Assembly: GCF_041378895.1 (NCBI RefSeq)
Contig: NZ_CP144212.1
Coordinates: 2,527,501-2,591,500, forward strand
From: Dechloromonas sp. ZY10
GTDB lineage: Bacteria > Pseudomonadota > Gammaproteobacteria > Burkholderiales > Rhodocyclaceae
Direction of reading: 5' to 3'
Length of the DNA stretch: 64,000 nucleotides
Below are positions 8,202-17,696 of this stretch, piece by piece. Under the pieces are notes generated by a model that was not told the DNA's origin, ran no database searches, and was given only the letters and a program-made list of their open reading frames with translations. Each line of letters starts with the position of its first letter. Positions within the stretch are counted from its first letter, which is position 1. The position numbers and the translations under genes were made by a program.

Positions 8202-9109
8202 CTTCCGCCTCCCCGACCGCCACCCTTGCCTTCAGCGACTGGATGGCGACGACGCAGCAGCGCGTCGAACAGGCCCTGAGCCAGCACCTGCCTTCTGCCG
8301 ACCGGATTCCCGCCCGCCTGCATGCGGCGATGCGCTACGCGACCCTGGGCGGCGGCAAGCGCGTCCGGCCGCTGTTGGTGTTTGCGGCCGGCGAACTGTC
8401 TGGCGCTCCGGTCGAACGCTTGGAAGTCGCCGCCTGCGCGGTCGAGATGATCCACGTTTATTCACTGGTGCACGACGACCTGCCGTGCATGGACGACGAC
8501 GTACTGCGCCGTGGCCGCCCGACCTGCCACGTCGAATACGACGAACCGACCGCGCTGCTGGTCGGCGACAGCCTGCAAACCCGGGCCTTTGAAATCCTCG
8601 CCGATCCGGCGCTTGGCGACCCCGCCCGGCAGCTGAAAATGATCGCCCAACTGGCGCATGCCAGCGGCTCCTGCGGCATGGCCGGCGGCCAGGCCATCGA
8701 CCTGGCTTCGGTCGGCCAGACCTTGAACCAGACCGAACTAGAATTGATGCACGCGCTCAAGACCGGTGCCCTGATCCGCGCTGCCGTGCTGCTTGGCGCT
8801 CTCGCCGGTAACCCGCTCGACGCCGAAGCCGAACACCAGCTCGACCGCTTTGCCAAGCGCGCCGGCCTGCTCTTCCAGGTCGTCGACGACATTCTCGACT
8901 GCACCGCCAGCACCGCCACGCTGGGCAAGACCGCCGGCAAGGACGAAGCCGCCGACAAGCCGACCTACGTGGCGCTGCTCGGGCTCGAACGCGCCCGCGC
9001 CTACGCCGAAGAACTGCGAACCGAAGCCCTCGCGGCGCTGTCTGTGTTCGGCGAGCGTGCCAGCCGCCTGATCCAGCTGGCCGATTTCATTTGCCACCGG
9101 CAATTCTGA
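8198..9109 (+). CDS. ispA: Farnesyl/geranyl diphosphate synthase
   Basis: A 303-residue short-chain prenyl transferase that condenses isopentenyl diphosphate with dimethylallyl or geranyl diphosphate. The first Asp-rich motif is DDLPCMDDD (D93-D101), with the two extra residues typical of bacterial FPP synthases, followed by RRGRPT. The second Asp-rich motif is DDILD. The GGGKRVRP box binds the diphosphate. It starts at GTG 8198, overlapping the xseB stop by four bases, and ends two bases before dxs, so supply of precursor and chain elongation are encoded together. Confidence 0.96.
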   Translation: MTSASPTATLAFSDWMATTQQRVEQALSQHLPSADRIPARLHAAMRYATLGGGKRVRPLLVFAAGELSGAPVERLEVAACAVEMIHVYSLVHDDLPCMDDDVLRRGRPTCHVEYDEPTALLVGDSLQTRAFEILADPALGDPARQLKMIAQLAHASGSCGMAGGQAIDLASVGQTLNQTELELMHALKTGALIRAAVLLGALAGNPLDAEAEHQLDRFAKRAGLLFQVVDDILDCTASTATLGKTAGKDEAADKPTYVALLGLERARAYAEELRTEALAALSVFGERASRLIQLADFICHRQF

Positions 9110-9111
9110 AC

Positions 9112-10986
9112 ATGACTGCTGCCTCGACCTTTCCGCTGCTGGAACGCATTGCCTCACCGGCCGACCTGCGCCGCCTGGACCGCAAACAACTGCCGGTCCT
9201 CGCCGCCGAGTTGCGCCAGTTCCTGATCGAATCGGTCGCCCAGACCGGTGGTCACCTCTCGTCGAACCTCGGTACGGTCGAGCTGACCCTGGCCCTGCAC
9301 CGCGTCTTCAACACCCCCGACGACCGGCTGGTCTGGGACGTCGGCCACCAGTGCTATCCGCACAAGATTCTCACCGGTCGCCGTGAGGGGATGAGTCGGC
9401 TGCGCATGCGCCACGGTCTCGCCGGCTTTCCCAAGCGCTGCGAGAGCGAGTACGACACCTTCGGCGTCGGGCACTCCTCGACCTCGATCTCGGCGGCGTT
9501 GGGCATGGCCCTGGCCGCCAAGCAGCAAGGCCTTCCCCGCCAGGTGGTGGCAATCATCGGCGACGGCGCGATGTCGGCCGGGCAAGCCTTCGAAGCGCTC
9601 AACAATGCCGGTGTCGCCGATGCCGACATGCTGGTCATCCTCAACGACAACGAGATGTCGATCTCGCCGCCGGTCGGCGCGCTGAACAACATCCTCACCC
9701 GCCTGACCTCAAGCAAGACCTACAACGCCGCCCGCGAAGCCGGCCGCCACATGCTCGGTTTTGCCCCGCCGCTGCTCGAACTCGCCCGTCGTGCCGAAGA
9801 GCACGTCAAGGGCATGATCGCACCGGGTACGCTGTTCGAGGAATTCGGCTTTCATTATTACGGTCCGATTGATGGCCATGACCTCGATGCGCTGATCCCG
9901 ACGCTGGAAAACCTGAAGCAGATCAAAGGCCCCAAGTTCCTGCACGTGATCACCAAGAAGGGCCAGGGCTACAAGCTGGCCGAGGCCGACCCCATCCTTT
10001 ACCACGGCGTCAGCAAATTCTCCGCCGACGAAGGCATCGCCTCCGGCAAGAGCGGCGGCAAGCTCAGCTACACCCAGGTCTTTGGCGACTGGCTGTGCGA
10101 CATGGCACGCGCCGATGCCCGCCTGGTCGGGATCACCCCGGCGATGCGCGAAGGCTCGGGCATGGTCCGCTTCGCCAGCGAACAGCCGGCGCGTTACTTC
10201 GACGTCGGGATCGCCGAACAGCACGCCGTCACCTTCGCCGCCGGCATGGCCTGCGAGGGCCTCAAGCCGGTGGTTGCGATCTACTCGACCTTCCTGCAGC
10301 GGGCTTACGACCAACTGGTGCACGACGTTGCGCTGCAGAATTTACCGGTGGTTTTCGCGGTCGACCGTGGCGGCCTGGTCGGCGCCGACGGCCCGACCCA
10401 CCACGGCACCTTCGACCTCTCGTTCGCCGCCTGCATCCCCAATCTGGCAGTCATTACCCCCGCCGACGAAGCCGAGTGCCGCGCACTGCTGACCACCGCC
10501 TTCCGCCACGACGGCCCGACGCTGGTCCGCTACCCGCGCGGCAGCGGTCTCGGCACCGTCCCCGGCAATGACCTCGACGCCCTGCCCTTCGGCAAGGGCG
10601 AAATCCGCCGCCCGGGCCGTCAGGTCGCGCTGCTCGCTTTCGGCAGCCTGCTCGGCGCTGCCTTGGCCGCCGGCGACGACCTCAATGCCACGGTCGCCAA
10701 CATGCGCTTCGTCAAGCCGCTCGACGCCGACCTGGTCGCCGAACTCGCCGGGAACCATTCCCTGCTGGTCACGCTCGAAGAAAATGCCGTGATCGGCGGC
10801 GCCGGCTCGGAGGTCGAGCGCGTGCTCGCCGAACGCGGTCTCGCCGTCCCGGTACTGCGCCTCGGCCTGCCCGACCGCTTCATCGACCACGGCGAACAAG
10901 GCCAGCTCCTCGCCGAACTCGGCCTCGACAAAGCAGGCATCGTCCGCGCCATCCAGGCCCGGCTTGCCTCCGACAACAGACAATAA
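9112..10986 (+). CDS. dxs: 1-deoxy-D-xylulose-5-phosphate synthase
   Basis: A 624-residue thiamine-diphosphate enzyme that joins pyruvate and glyceraldehyde 3-phosphate, the first step of the non-mevalonate isoprenoid pathway. Visible motifs are GHQCYPHK near the N terminus, the thiamine-binding [18 protein letters not shown], the catalytic-region [15 protein letters not shown], and [16 protein letters not shown]. Length matches the family. The ATG at 9112 follows the ispA stop by two bases; an earlier in-frame codon at 9091 lies inside ispA. The VDRGG codons contain a near-copy of the repeated palindrome, which here is explained by conserved protein sequence. Confidence 0.97.
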   Translation: MTAASTFPLLERIASPADLRRLDRKQLPVLAAELRQFLIESVAQTGGHLSSNLGTVELTLALHRVFNTPDDRLVWDVGHQCYPHKILTGRREGMSRLRMRHGLAGFPKRCESEYDTFGVGHSSTSISAALGMALAAKQQGLPRQVVAIIGDGAMSAGQAFEALNNAGVADADMLVILNDNEMSISPPVGALNNILTRLTSSKTYNAAREAGRHMLGFAPPLLELARRAEEHVKGMIAPGTLFEEFGFHYYGPIDGHDLDALIPTLENLKQIKGPKFLHVITKKGQGYKLAEADPILYHGVSKFSADEGIASGKSGGKLSYTQVFGDWLCDMARADARLVGITPAMREGSGMVRFASEQPARYFDVGIAEQHAVTFAAGMACEGLKPVVAIYSTFLQRAYDQLVHDVALQNLPVVFAVDRGGLVGADGPTHHGTFDLSFAACIPNLAVITPADEAECRALLTTAFRHDGPTLVRYPRGSGLGTVPGNDLDALPFGKGEIRRPGRQVALLAFGSLLGAALAAGDDLNATVANMRFVKPLDADLVAELAGNHSLLVTLEENAVIGGAGSEVERVLAERGLAVPVLRLGLPDRFIDHGEQGQLLAELGLDKAGIVRAIQARLASDNRQ

Positions 10987-11012
10987 CCCTTACCCCGACA
11001 GAACAGCCCACC

Positions 11013-11813
11013 ATGAGCACCCCGAACACTGCTATCCCCGACGTGCAGAACCTGGCCGACACCCGCCAGATCGCGATCAATAAAGTCGGGATCAAGTCGA
11101 TCCGCCACCCGATCAAGGTCCAGGACAAGTCCGGCGGCATCCAGCACACCATCGCGATGTTCAACATGTACGTCAGCCTGCCGCACAACTTCAAAGGCAC
11201 GCACATGTCCCGCTTCGTCGAGATTCTCAACAGCCACGAGCGTGAAATCTCGGTCGAAAACTTCCCGGCGATGCTGCGCGACATGGTCGAAAAGCTCGAA
11301 GCCGAAAGCGGCCACATCGAGATGAGCTTCCCGTACTTCATCAACAAGGCCGCGCCGGTTTCCGGCGTGCAGAGCCTGATGGACTACGACGTCACCTTCA
11401 TCGGCGAAATCTGCGGCGGCGAAATCCGCTTCTCGCTCAAGGTCGTGGTCCCGGTCACCAGCCTCTGCCCGTGCTCGAAAAAGATTTCCGAATACGGCGC
11501 CCACAACCAGCGCTCGCACGTCACCGTCACCGCCCGCACCAACGGCTTCCTGTGGATCGAGGAACTGGTCCAGTTGGTCGAAAGCGAAGCCTCCTGCGAA
11601 CTGTGGGGCCTGCTCAAGCGCCCGGACGAGAAGTACGTCACCGAGCGCGCCTACGACAACCCCAAGTTCGTTGAAGACATGGTTCGCGACGTCGCCGCCC
11701 GCCTCAACGCCGAAACCCGGATCGATGCCTACATCGTCGAATCCGAAAATTTCGAGTCGATCCACAACCACTCCGCCTACGCGCTGATCGAAAAAGACAA
11801 AACACGCGGCTAA
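11013..11813 (+). CDS. folE2: GTP cyclohydrolase I type 2 (FolE2)
   Basis: A 266-residue member of the GCYH-IB (FolE2) family, which converts GTP to 7,8-dihydroneopterin triphosphate at the head of folate synthesis. The family markers are the SLCPCSK motif with its conserved cysteine, [14 protein letters not shown], and the C-terminal [10 protein letters not shown]. FolE2 can use metals other than zinc and in some bacteria is induced under zinc limitation; no Zur site was identified here. It lies 26 bases after dxs and may be cotranscribed. Confidence 0.95.
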   Translation: MSTPNTAIPDVQNLADTRQIAINKVGIKSIRHPIKVQDKSGGIQHTIAMFNMYVSLPHNFKGTHMSRFVEILNSHEREISVENFPAMLRDMVEKLEAESGHIEMSFPYFINKAAPVSGVQSLMDYDVTFIGEICGGEIRFSLKVVVPVTSLCPCSKKISEYGAHNQRSHVTVTARTNGFLWIEELVQLVESEASCELWGLLKRPDEKYVTERAYDNPKFVEDMVRDVAARLNAETRIDAYIVESENFESIHNHSAYALIEKDKTRG

Positions 11814-11828
11814 ACCGGCAAAAACCCG

Positions 11829-11887
11829 GATTTTCACGGTCGACCGTGAAAATCAGCCAAAAAGCGCAGCCAGGCTGCGCTTTTTTC
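11829..11887 (+). terminator. Core palindrome followed by an intrinsic terminator
   Basis: Two adjacent elements lie between folE2 and the convergent AraC gene. 11829-11854 is a perfect 26-base inverted repeat centred on GGTCGACC with core CACGGTCGACCGTG and AT arms. It is followed by an ordinary terminator: AAAAGCGCAGCC, then GGCTGCGCTTTTTT (about 11860-11886). The palindrome has no GC outer arm of its own here. Confidence 0.8.
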
Positions 11888-11903
11888 TTTTTCACTGCCG
11901 CCG

Positions 11904-12707
11904 CTACCCGGCAACCGCAAAAAACTCGCTCGGCGCAGCGCCGAACTGGCGGCGGAACATGGCGGTAAAGGCGCTCGGGCTGGCGTAGCCGGCGTCGAGC
12001 GCGACGTCGAGGACGCGACGGCCGGCGGCCAGTTGTTGCAGGGCGAACAGCAGCCGCGCTTGGCGCCGCCATTCGCCGAAGCTCATCCCGGTCGCTCGCT
12101 GAAAACGCCGCTGCAGGGTGCGGCTGTCGATGCCCAAGGCCGCCGCCCAGTCGACCGTTGTGCGCGCGTCGTCGGGGGTGTTGCGCAGGGTTTCGCACAA
12201 GGGCTGCAGGAGCGGATCGGCGGGGATCGGCAGCGCCAGTGGCAGGCTTGGCAGGATTTGCAGTTCGTCGAGCAGTACGCGGATCAGCCGTTCGGCCCGG
12301 CTCTCAGGCGGATGCGGCGGCTGCAATTGCACCGCCGCCAGCAGCAACTCGCGCAGCAGCGGCGTCACCGCCAGCACGGCGCACATGCTCGGCATCGCCC
12401 GCACCGCATCGGGCCGGACATAGACGCTGCGGATGCACACCCGGCTCAGCATCCGCACCTGGTGCCACTCGCCGGGTGGAATCCAGATCGCCCGGCTCGG
12501 CGGCGCGATCCATTGGCCAAGCCCGGTTTCAACCTGCATCACCCCCTCGATCGCGAACAGCACCTGCGCCACCGGGTGGGTATGGCGGATGGTCGTCGTT
12601 CCGGCGACGTAGGTTTCGGATTTGCCGATCAGCAAGCTGTCGGCCATCGCCTCGGGCGGGCCAACTTCGGCAATCGGCGCCAGCGCCGGGTTGCTTGGGT
12701 ACTCCAT
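11904..12707 (-). CDS. AraC-family transcriptional regulator with cupin sensor domain
   Basis: A 267-residue regulator. The N-terminal part (HTHPVAQVLFAIEGVMQVET, IPPGEWHQV) is a cupin-like ligand domain. The C-terminal part has the AraC double helix-turn-helix with LGIDSRTLQRRFQRATG and the second helix ending AGYASPSAFTAMFRRQFG. The ATG at 12707 starts at MEYPSNPALAP; the longer frame to 12785 would put a hydrophobic stretch in front. It is divergent from the Fsr-type exporter gene and probably controls it, as neighbouring AraC genes of this kind often do. Confidence 0.88.
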   Translation of the reverse strand: MEYPSNPALAPIAEVGPPEAMADSLLIGKSETYVAGTTTIRHTHPVAQVLFAIEGVMQVETGLGQWIAPPSRAIWIPPGEWHQVRMLSRVCIRSVYVRPDAVRAMPSMCAVLAVTPLLRELLLAAVQLQPPHPPESRAERLIRVLLDELQILPSLPLALPIPADPLLQPLCETLRNTPDDARTTVDWAAALGIDSRTLQRRFQRATGMSFGEWRRQARLLFALQQLAAGRRVLDVALDAGYASPSAFTAMFRRQFGAAPSEFFAVAG

Positions 12708-12803
12708 GTCGCTTTCTCGATAGTTTCTGCCACAATCCAGCAGGACAGGCAAAAGCATAACACCTAGCATGATCACCCGACTCATCCCTGGAGCCTCCCG
12801 ATC

Positions 12804-14009
12804 ATGACCAGCAGCACCGCTTTACCCGCCAACGCCGCGCCCGACGATACCCGCTACCGGGTACTGACCGCGATCAGCCTGGCGCACTTTCTCAACGACA
12901 TGATGCAGTCGCTGATCCTGGCGCTTTACCCGATTCTCAAAGGCAATTACCACCTCAGTTTTGGCGAAATCGGCCTGCTGACCCTGACCTACCAATGCAC
13001 CGCCTCACTGCTGCAGCCGCTGGTCGGACTCTTCACCGACCGCAAGCCGATGCCGCGCGCCTTGGCGCTGGCCATGGCCGCGACGCTGATCGGCTTGCTG
13101 CTGCTGGCGCAGGCCACCACCCTGCCCGGCCTGCTGCTGGCGGCCGCACTGGTCGGCACCGGTTCGGCGATTTTTCATCCGGAATCGTCGCGGGTGGCGC
13201 GCCTGGCCTCGGGCGGCCGGCACGGCTTCGCGCAGTCGCTGTTCCAGTTGGGTGGCAATGGCGGCACCGCCGCCGGTCCGCTGCTGGCGGCGCTGATCAT
13301 CCTGCCCGGGGGCCAGCACAGCGTTGCCTGGTTTGCGCTCGCCGCGCTGCTGGCGATCATCGTCCTCTGGCAAGTCGGCAACTGGTATCGCACTCACCTA
13401 GCGGCCCAGCCCACACGGGCACCGGCACCGGTGCAGGCGCCGCTGGCGGCTGGCCGCACCCGGCTGGCACTGGCAGTGCTGGTCGGCCTGGTGATCGGCA
13501 AATACACCTACATGGCCAGCCTGCACAGCTACTACACCTTCTACCTGATGCAGCATTTCGCGCTCGACGCCGAGGCAGCGCAGCTCTACCTGTTCGCCTT
13601 TCTCTTTGCCGCTGCTGCCGGCACGCTGCTCGGCGGCCCCCTGGGTGACCGGATCGGGCGGCGCAGCGTGATCTGGTTTTCGATTCTCGGCACCATTCCC
13701 TTCGCGCTGTGGCTGCCTCATGCCAACCTGCACGGCACGCTGCTGCTGAGCATGGCGATCGGTTTCATCCTCTCGTCGGCGTTCTCTGCGATTCTGGTCT
13801 TCGCCCAGGAGTTGGTGCCAGGCAAGGTGGGTACGATTTCCGGGCTGTTCTTTGGTCTGGCCTTCGGCATCGCCGGACTGGCCGCCGCCGTGCTCGGCTG
13901 GCTCGCTGACCACTGGGGCATTGTCGGCATCTACCAGCTGAGCGCCTGGCTGCCGCTGAGCGGCCTGATCGCGCTGGCTCTGCCGGACCTGCGCCGCAGC
14001 GGCCGTTGA
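12804..14009 (+). CDS. fsr: MFS exporter, fosmidomycin-resistance (Fsr) type
   Basis: A 401-residue transporter with twelve predicted membrane helices. The N-terminal ISLAHFLNDMMQSLILALYP, the FHPESSRVARLASGGRHG loop and SLFQLGGNGGTAAGPLLA match the Fsr group of the major facilitator superfamily. Fsr expels fosmidomycin, an inhibitor of DXP reductoisomerase, the step right after Dxs. The dxs gene lies only about 1.8 kb upstream. Natural substrates may differ. A divergent AraC regulator precedes it and a bidirectional terminator follows. Confidence 0.88.
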   Translation: MTSSTALPANAAPDDTRYRVLTAISLAHFLNDMMQSLILALYPILKGNYHLSFGEIGLLTLTYQCTASLLQPLVGLFTDRKPMPRALALAMAATLIGLLLLAQATTLPGLLLAAALVGTGSAIFHPESSRVARLASGGRHGFAQSLFQLGGNGGTAAGPLLAALIILPGGQHSVAWFALAALLAIIVLWQVGNWYRTHLAAQPTRAPAPVQAPLAAGRTRLALAVLVGLVIGKYTYMASLHSYYTFYLMQHFALDAEAAQLYLFAFLFAAAAGTLLGGPLGDRIGRRSVIWFSILGTIPFALWLPHANLHGTLLLSMAIGFILSSAFSAILVFAQELVPGKVGTISGLFFGLAFGIAGLAAAVLGWLADHWGIVGIYQLSAWLPLSGLIALALPDLRRSGR

Positions 14010-14013
14010 AGCA

Positions 14014-14045
14014 AAAAAAAACGGAGTGCCGAGGCACTCCGTTTC
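14014..14045. terminator. Bidirectional terminator between fsr and rplS
   Basis: The inverted repeat AAACGGAGTGCC / GGCACTCCGTTT with a two- to three-base loop and flanking A- and T-rich ends lies between convergent genes. The A-run on the left makes it usable from the minus strand as well as the plus strand. Confidence 0.85.
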
Positions 14046-14068
14046 CTGAACTGAAAGAACAGTCCTGA

Positions 14069-14452
14069 TTACTGCGCGGCCGCAGCAGCCGGCTTGCGTG
14101 CAACCAGCTTTTCCTTGATGCGGGCGGACTTGCCGGAACGCTCGCGGAGGTAGTACAGCTTGGCACGACGCACATCACCGCGACGCTTGACTTCGATCGA
14201 AGCAACCAGCGGGGAGTAGCTCTGGAAAGTACGCTCGACGCCTTCGCCGGAAGAGATCTTGCGGACGATGAAGGAAGAGTTCAGACCACGGTTGCGCTTG
14301 GCAATGACCACGCCTTCGTAAGCCTGCAGACGCTCGCGGTTACCTTCCTTGACCTTCACTTGCACGACGACGGTGTCGCCGGGAGCGAAATCAGGGATGG
14401 TCTTGCCCAGGCGGGCGATTTCTTCTTGTTCCAGTTGTTGAATCAGGTTCAT
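14069..14452 (-). CDS. rplS: 50S ribosomal protein L19
   Basis: A 127-residue ribosomal protein with the typical start [17 protein letters not shown], the [20 protein letters not shown] segment and the FRKIS-like [17 protein letters not shown] core. It sits at the 30S-50S interface in the large subunit. It is the last gene of rpsP-rimM-trmD-rplS, the conserved order in most proteobacteria, 24 bases after trmD. The C terminus carries a short Ala-rich tail. Confidence 0.98.
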   Translation of the reverse strand: MNLIQQLEQEEIARLGKTIPDFAPGDTVVVQVKVKEGNRERLQAYEGVVIAKRNRGLNSSFIVRKISSGEGVERTFQSYSPLVASIEVKRRGDVRRAKLYYLRERSGKSARIKEKLVARKPAAAAAQ

Positions 14453-14476
14453 GTGAGATCCTTCGATTGTTAAATT

Positions 14477-15250
14477 TTACTCACCGCATTGCTCCGCTTC
14501 GGCAATTTCCGAGAGGAGTTGCGTTTCTTCCGCAGTCAGACTGCGTTGCGCCAGCCAATTGGCCAACAGCTCCGGGCGGCGCTCCCGGGTTCGCTGCAGC
14601 GACTGCTTGAGCCGCCAGCGGCGAATCTTTTTGTGGTCGCCGGACAGCAGTACTGCCGGCACCCCTTGTCCTTCGTAGACTTCGGGCCGCGTGTAATGCG
14701 GGCAATCGAGCAGGCCATCGACAAAGGAATCCTCGGTCGCCGACGCAGCATCGCCCAGCACCCCCGGCAACTGGCGGACAACGGCATCGATCAACACCAT
14801 TGCCGGCAATTCGCCGCCGGACAGCACGAAATCTCCGACCGATATTTCTTCATCGACGCAGCGCTCGATCAGACGCTCGTCAATTCCTTCATAGCGACCG
14901 CAGAGGAGGATCAAGCCCTCGTCGGCGGCAGCCAGTTCCATCACTCGCGCATGCGTCAGCGGACGCCCTTGCGGCGACAGGTAAATCACCCGGCTGCGCA
15001 CCACGCCGACAGCGGACTGGGCCGCCTTGGCTGAGGCAATCGCCTTTTCCAGCGGCGCGGCCTGCATCAGCATGCCGGGACCGCCGCCAAACGGCCGATC
15101 ATCGACGCGCCGCCAGGCATTTTCGGCGAAATCGCGCGGATTCCAGCCTTGCCAGGCCCAGCGCCCTTCTTCCAGTGCGCGACGGGTAATCCCGCTCTGC
15201 GTGACGGCCGCGAACATCTCGGGAAAGATGCTCACGCAGTCGAAACGCAT
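14477..15250 (-). CDS. trmD: tRNA (guanine37-N1)-methyltransferase
   Basis: A 257-residue SAM-dependent enzyme that methylates G37 next to the anticodon and prevents frameshifting. The start [13 protein letters not shown], the [13 protein letters not shown] loop and the knotted SAM site ([13 protein letters not shown] and [15 protein letters not shown]) are clear. I placed the start at ATG 15250, which overlaps the rimM stop codon as TGATG; a GTG one codon earlier is also possible. Confidence 0.97.
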   Translation of the reverse strand: MRFDCVSIFPEMFAAVTQSGITRRALEEGRWAWQGWNPRDFAENAWRRVDDRPFGGGPGMLMQAAPLEKAIASAKAAQSAVGVVRSRVIYLSPQGRPLTHARVMELAAADEGLILLCGRYEGIDERLIERCVDEEISVGDFVLSGGELPAMVLIDAVVRQLPGVLGDAASATEDSFVDGLLDCPHYTRPEVYEGQGVPAVLLSGDHKKIRRWRLKQSLQRTRERRPELLANWLAQRSLTAEETQLLSEIAEAEQCGE

Positions 15251-15795
15251 CACCAGTCGAGTCCCCAGTCGGCGAGAATTTCGCCTTTTTCGCGGTCGAC
15301 CGTGGAAACCACGGCATCGACGAAAGGCAAAAGCCGCTCGGTGCCATCTTCGCCAACGACGCGCAAGACATCGTTGGCACCGGTCTCGATCAGGCTGGCC
15401 ACCCGACCAAGCAATTCGCCCGCCGGATTAACCACCCGCATGCCGATCAAGTCGGCCCAGTAATACTCGTCGGCCGCAGTCTGCGGCAAGGCCGCGCGCG
15501 GCGCCCCGACCAGCACCCCCTTGAGGGACTCGGCAGCATTGCGGTCGGCAACGCCTTCCACTTGCACTACCAGACCGTCGCCGTGGGCCTTCAGCCCGAG
15601 CAGACCGATCTGGCGCCAGGGACCGCCTTCGCGCCCCAGCCACCAATGCGGCATTTGCCGCCAGGCCAGCGGGTCGTCGCCAAAAGCGTGCAGGTGCAGC
15701 CAGCCGCGAACCCCATAAGGATCGGCAAGCCGGCCCAGGACAACGATTTCGTCAGTCACAGCAATGCCGGACTGATCGGCAGGCTTGTCGCTCAA
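15250..15795 (-). CDS. rimM: 16S rRNA processing protein RimM
   Basis: A 181-residue 30S maturation factor. [20 protein letters not shown] is the RimM N-terminal barrel and [13 protein letters not shown] starts the PRC-barrel domain. The start is uncertain: the open frame begins with TTG at 15795, and a GTG at 15759 directly before TDEIVVLGR would also give a full domain; neither has a strong ribosome site. Near its 3' end the gene contains a near-copy of the repeated palindrome (15293-15302) encoding VSTVDRE, a position where RimM proteins usually have a similar VD motif. Confidence 0.94.
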   Translation of the reverse strand: MSDKPADQSGIAVTDEIVVLGRLADPYGVRGWLHLHAFGDDPLAWRQMPHWWLGREGGPWRQIGLLGLKAHGDGLVVQVEGVADRNAAESLKGVLVGAPRAALPQTAADEYYWADLIGMRVVNPAGELLGRVASLIETGANDVLRVVGEDGTERLLPFVDAVVSTVDREKGEILADWGLDW

Positions 15796-15808
15796 GGCCG
15801 GAGAGCAA

Positions 15809-16063
15809 TCAGGCGGCTTGCTTGGCAGCGTACTGCTTGATCACGCGAGCAGCGGTCGGGCTCATCTGAGCGCCGTTCTGCTGCCAGTAGGTCAGGCGAT
15901 CCATGGCGACGCGAACGCCTTCTTCGCTTTCAGCAGCAACCGGATTGTAGAAACCGATGCGCTCGACGAAACGGCCATCACGACGGCAGCGGGAGTCGGC
16001 AACAACGATGCTGTAGAAGGGACGCTTCTTGGAGCCGCCACGGGCAAGACGGATAACAACCAT
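15809..16063 (-). CDS. rpsP: 30S ribosomal protein S16
   Basis: An 84-residue ribosomal protein with [40 protein letters not shown] and a C-terminal [24 protein letters not shown] helix. It is the first gene of the rpsP-rimM-trmD-rplS operon and is preceded by a good sigma-70 promoter on the minus strand. Confidence 0.98.
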   Translation of the reverse strand: MVVIRLARGGSKKRPFYSIVVADSRCRRDGRFVERIGFYNPVAAESEEGVRVAMDRLTYWQQNGAQMSPTAARVIKQYAAKQAA

Positions 16064-16098
16064 GAGAATTCTTTCGTTAGCAGGAAAAAAGACTGTAG

Positions 16099-16126
16099 AT
16101 TATAGCGTCAAAGCGTGAAAAAACAA
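16099..16126 (-). promoter_or_regulatory. Sigma-70 promoter of the rpsP operon
   Basis: Read on the minus strand, TTGTTT (16121-16126) and TATAAT (16099-16104) are separated by 16 bases. The -10 matches the consensus perfectly and sits about 35 bases before the rpsP start. Confidence 0.7.
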
Positions 16127-16223
16127 GCCACTTAGCCAAAGGCTGCAGGAAAGAGGCGCGACAAGTTGTGAAAAAGCACGAAGCCTGTACATTTCCGGCG
16201 GTTTTGCTATCCTCGCCGGACCC

Positions 16224-17696
16224 ATGAATACGCCTCCGGAATACCATGATCCGGCCGGGCAAGCCGCCGCCGAAATCCTTGCCTGGCTGAGCAGCACCCG
16301 CCCCGCCAGCGCCGAACCCGGCGAGTTGCTGCGCCTGCTGCAATTACTCGACAGCGCCCCCCTGCCGAGCGAACCGCGGCAGCGCTTTCTCGACCTCATT
16401 TACAGCCAGGCTCTCCGCCTGGCCACCAACCTGACCGGTAGCCTCGGCACGCAGACGCTACCCTTGCCGCGACCGCTACGCCAGCGCACCCGGCAAACTG
16501 CCAGCCTCCTGGCGCTACTGGCTGAAACCTACGCCCGCAGCCCCGCCTTCCCAGCCACGCCCGCAGCCACCCGTCCGCACCATCTCTGGCAAGCCCTGCA
16601 GGCCAGCCTGTGGCAGTTGCGCACTGACCAGCAGAGCGCCGCCCCGAGCGAACCAGGAACCTGGCTGCGCATCCATGCGCTCTATCAGCGTGCCCACGAA
16701 CAGGGCATCCATCAACACCCCGGCCCCCGCCACACCGCCAGCATCGAAGCCCTTTACCTGCAACTGGTACTGGCTGCGATTGCGCAACCCACGTCGTTCA
16801 GTCCCGACGAAATCGGCTTCATTGGCGAGTATCTGGCCCAATCGCTCCCCCTGCCCGAGCTTTCGCAGCGGCCCGGACAACCGCCAACCACCTTCTGGAT
16901 CGACCCGAACAAGGATTTGCCGGCGCAAGCCCTGGTCCGGCGCAACCCGCCGCCGGAAACGGCCATCCTCTATCTCGACTGCCAGGCCCTGGCGGCCCGC
17001 ATCGGCGAGCATTGCCAACGACTGCAACAGGGCGCAACCAGCGAGCGACTTGGCCTGCCGCCGCTGCCGCCCGGCCTGCCCCTGCCAGCCACGTTGCGAC
17101 GCCTGCAACAACTCTGGGGCGAACCCGCCCGCCGCCGCTTTCCGCGGCGCCGCCAATCCTACCGGGCCAGCCTGCTCAGCGGCCTCGACACCCTGAACAA
17201 ATTTGCCCGCGACGGCTCTTGCGCGCAGCCGGGGAGCCAATGGATGGTCATCAACGAAAGCCCGGACGGGTATGCGCTGATGCACCTCAGCGGCGACAGC
17301 AGCAACATTCGCGTTGGGGATGTGGTGGCGATCCAGCCGCAGCGGGATTCCACTACCGACCGCGCCAACTGGCAAACCAGCCTGATCCGCTGGGTGGTTT
17401 CCGAGAATCCGGAACATCTGGAAATTGGCCTGCAGGTTCTTGCTCCGCAAATGCAGGCCGCCGAAATCGCCGGCTTGGCCGAGCGTATCCCGGCGCTATT
17501 CCTGCCGGAAAAGCCGCCGCTGCGCCCCCAAGCCGGGCTGATCGTGGCCGCCGGCAGCCTGCCCGGCCAGCCGGAGCGCTTGTTGCTGCTGGTGGAACAA
17601 GGCAATCTTTGCGTTCGCGAAGTACGCCCCACCCGCCTTGAAGAACAAACCGCGAGCGTCGAAATCTTCAGCGTCGAGCCCGATCACTCCCAGTAG
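16224..17696 (+). CDS. Large hypothetical protein with PilZ-like C-terminal motif
   Basis: A 490-residue protein I do not recognise by name. The first two thirds is helical, rich in Leu, Ala, Gln and Pro, with no membrane segment. From about residue 305 a basic stretch (RRRFPRRRQSYR) is followed some 30 residues later by WMVINESPDGYAL, which fits the PilZ pattern of an Arg-rich RxxxR followed by [DN]xSxxG. The later RWVVSENPEHLEIGLQVLAP resembles the closing strands of a PilZ barrel. Cyclic-di-GMP binding is therefore plausible but inferred. The stop lies 29 bases inside the end of the convergent yihY-like gene. Two diguanylate cyclases lie elsewhere in the window. Confidence 0.75.
   Translation: MNTPPEYHDPAGQAAAEILAWLSSTRPASAEPGELLRLLQLLDSAPLPSEPRQRFLDLIYSQALRLATNLTGSLGTQTLPLPRPLRQRTRQTASLLALLAETYARSPAFPATPAATRPHHLWQALQASLWQLRTDQQSAAPSEPGTWLRIHALYQRAHEQGIHQHPGPRHTASIEALYLQLVLAAIAQPTSFSPDEIGFIGEYLAQSLPLPELSQRPGQPPTTFWIDPNKDLPAQALVRRNPPPETAILYLDCQALAARIGEHCQRLQQGATSERLGLPPLPPGLPLPATLRRLQQLWGEPARRRFPRRRQSYRASLLSGLDTLNKFARDGSCAQPGSQWMVINESPDGYALMHLSGDSSNIRVGDVVAIQPQRDSTTDRANWQTSLIRWVVSENPEHLEIGLQVLAPQMQAAEIAGLAERIPALFLPEKPPLRPQAGLIVAAGSLPGQPERLLLLVEQGNLCVREVRPTRLEEQTASVEIFSVEPDHSQ

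Noticed and set aside
10358-10367. Palindrome near-copy in dxs as a regulatory site
   Set aside because: The codons encode the conserved VDRGG segment of Dxs, so protein conservation explains the match.
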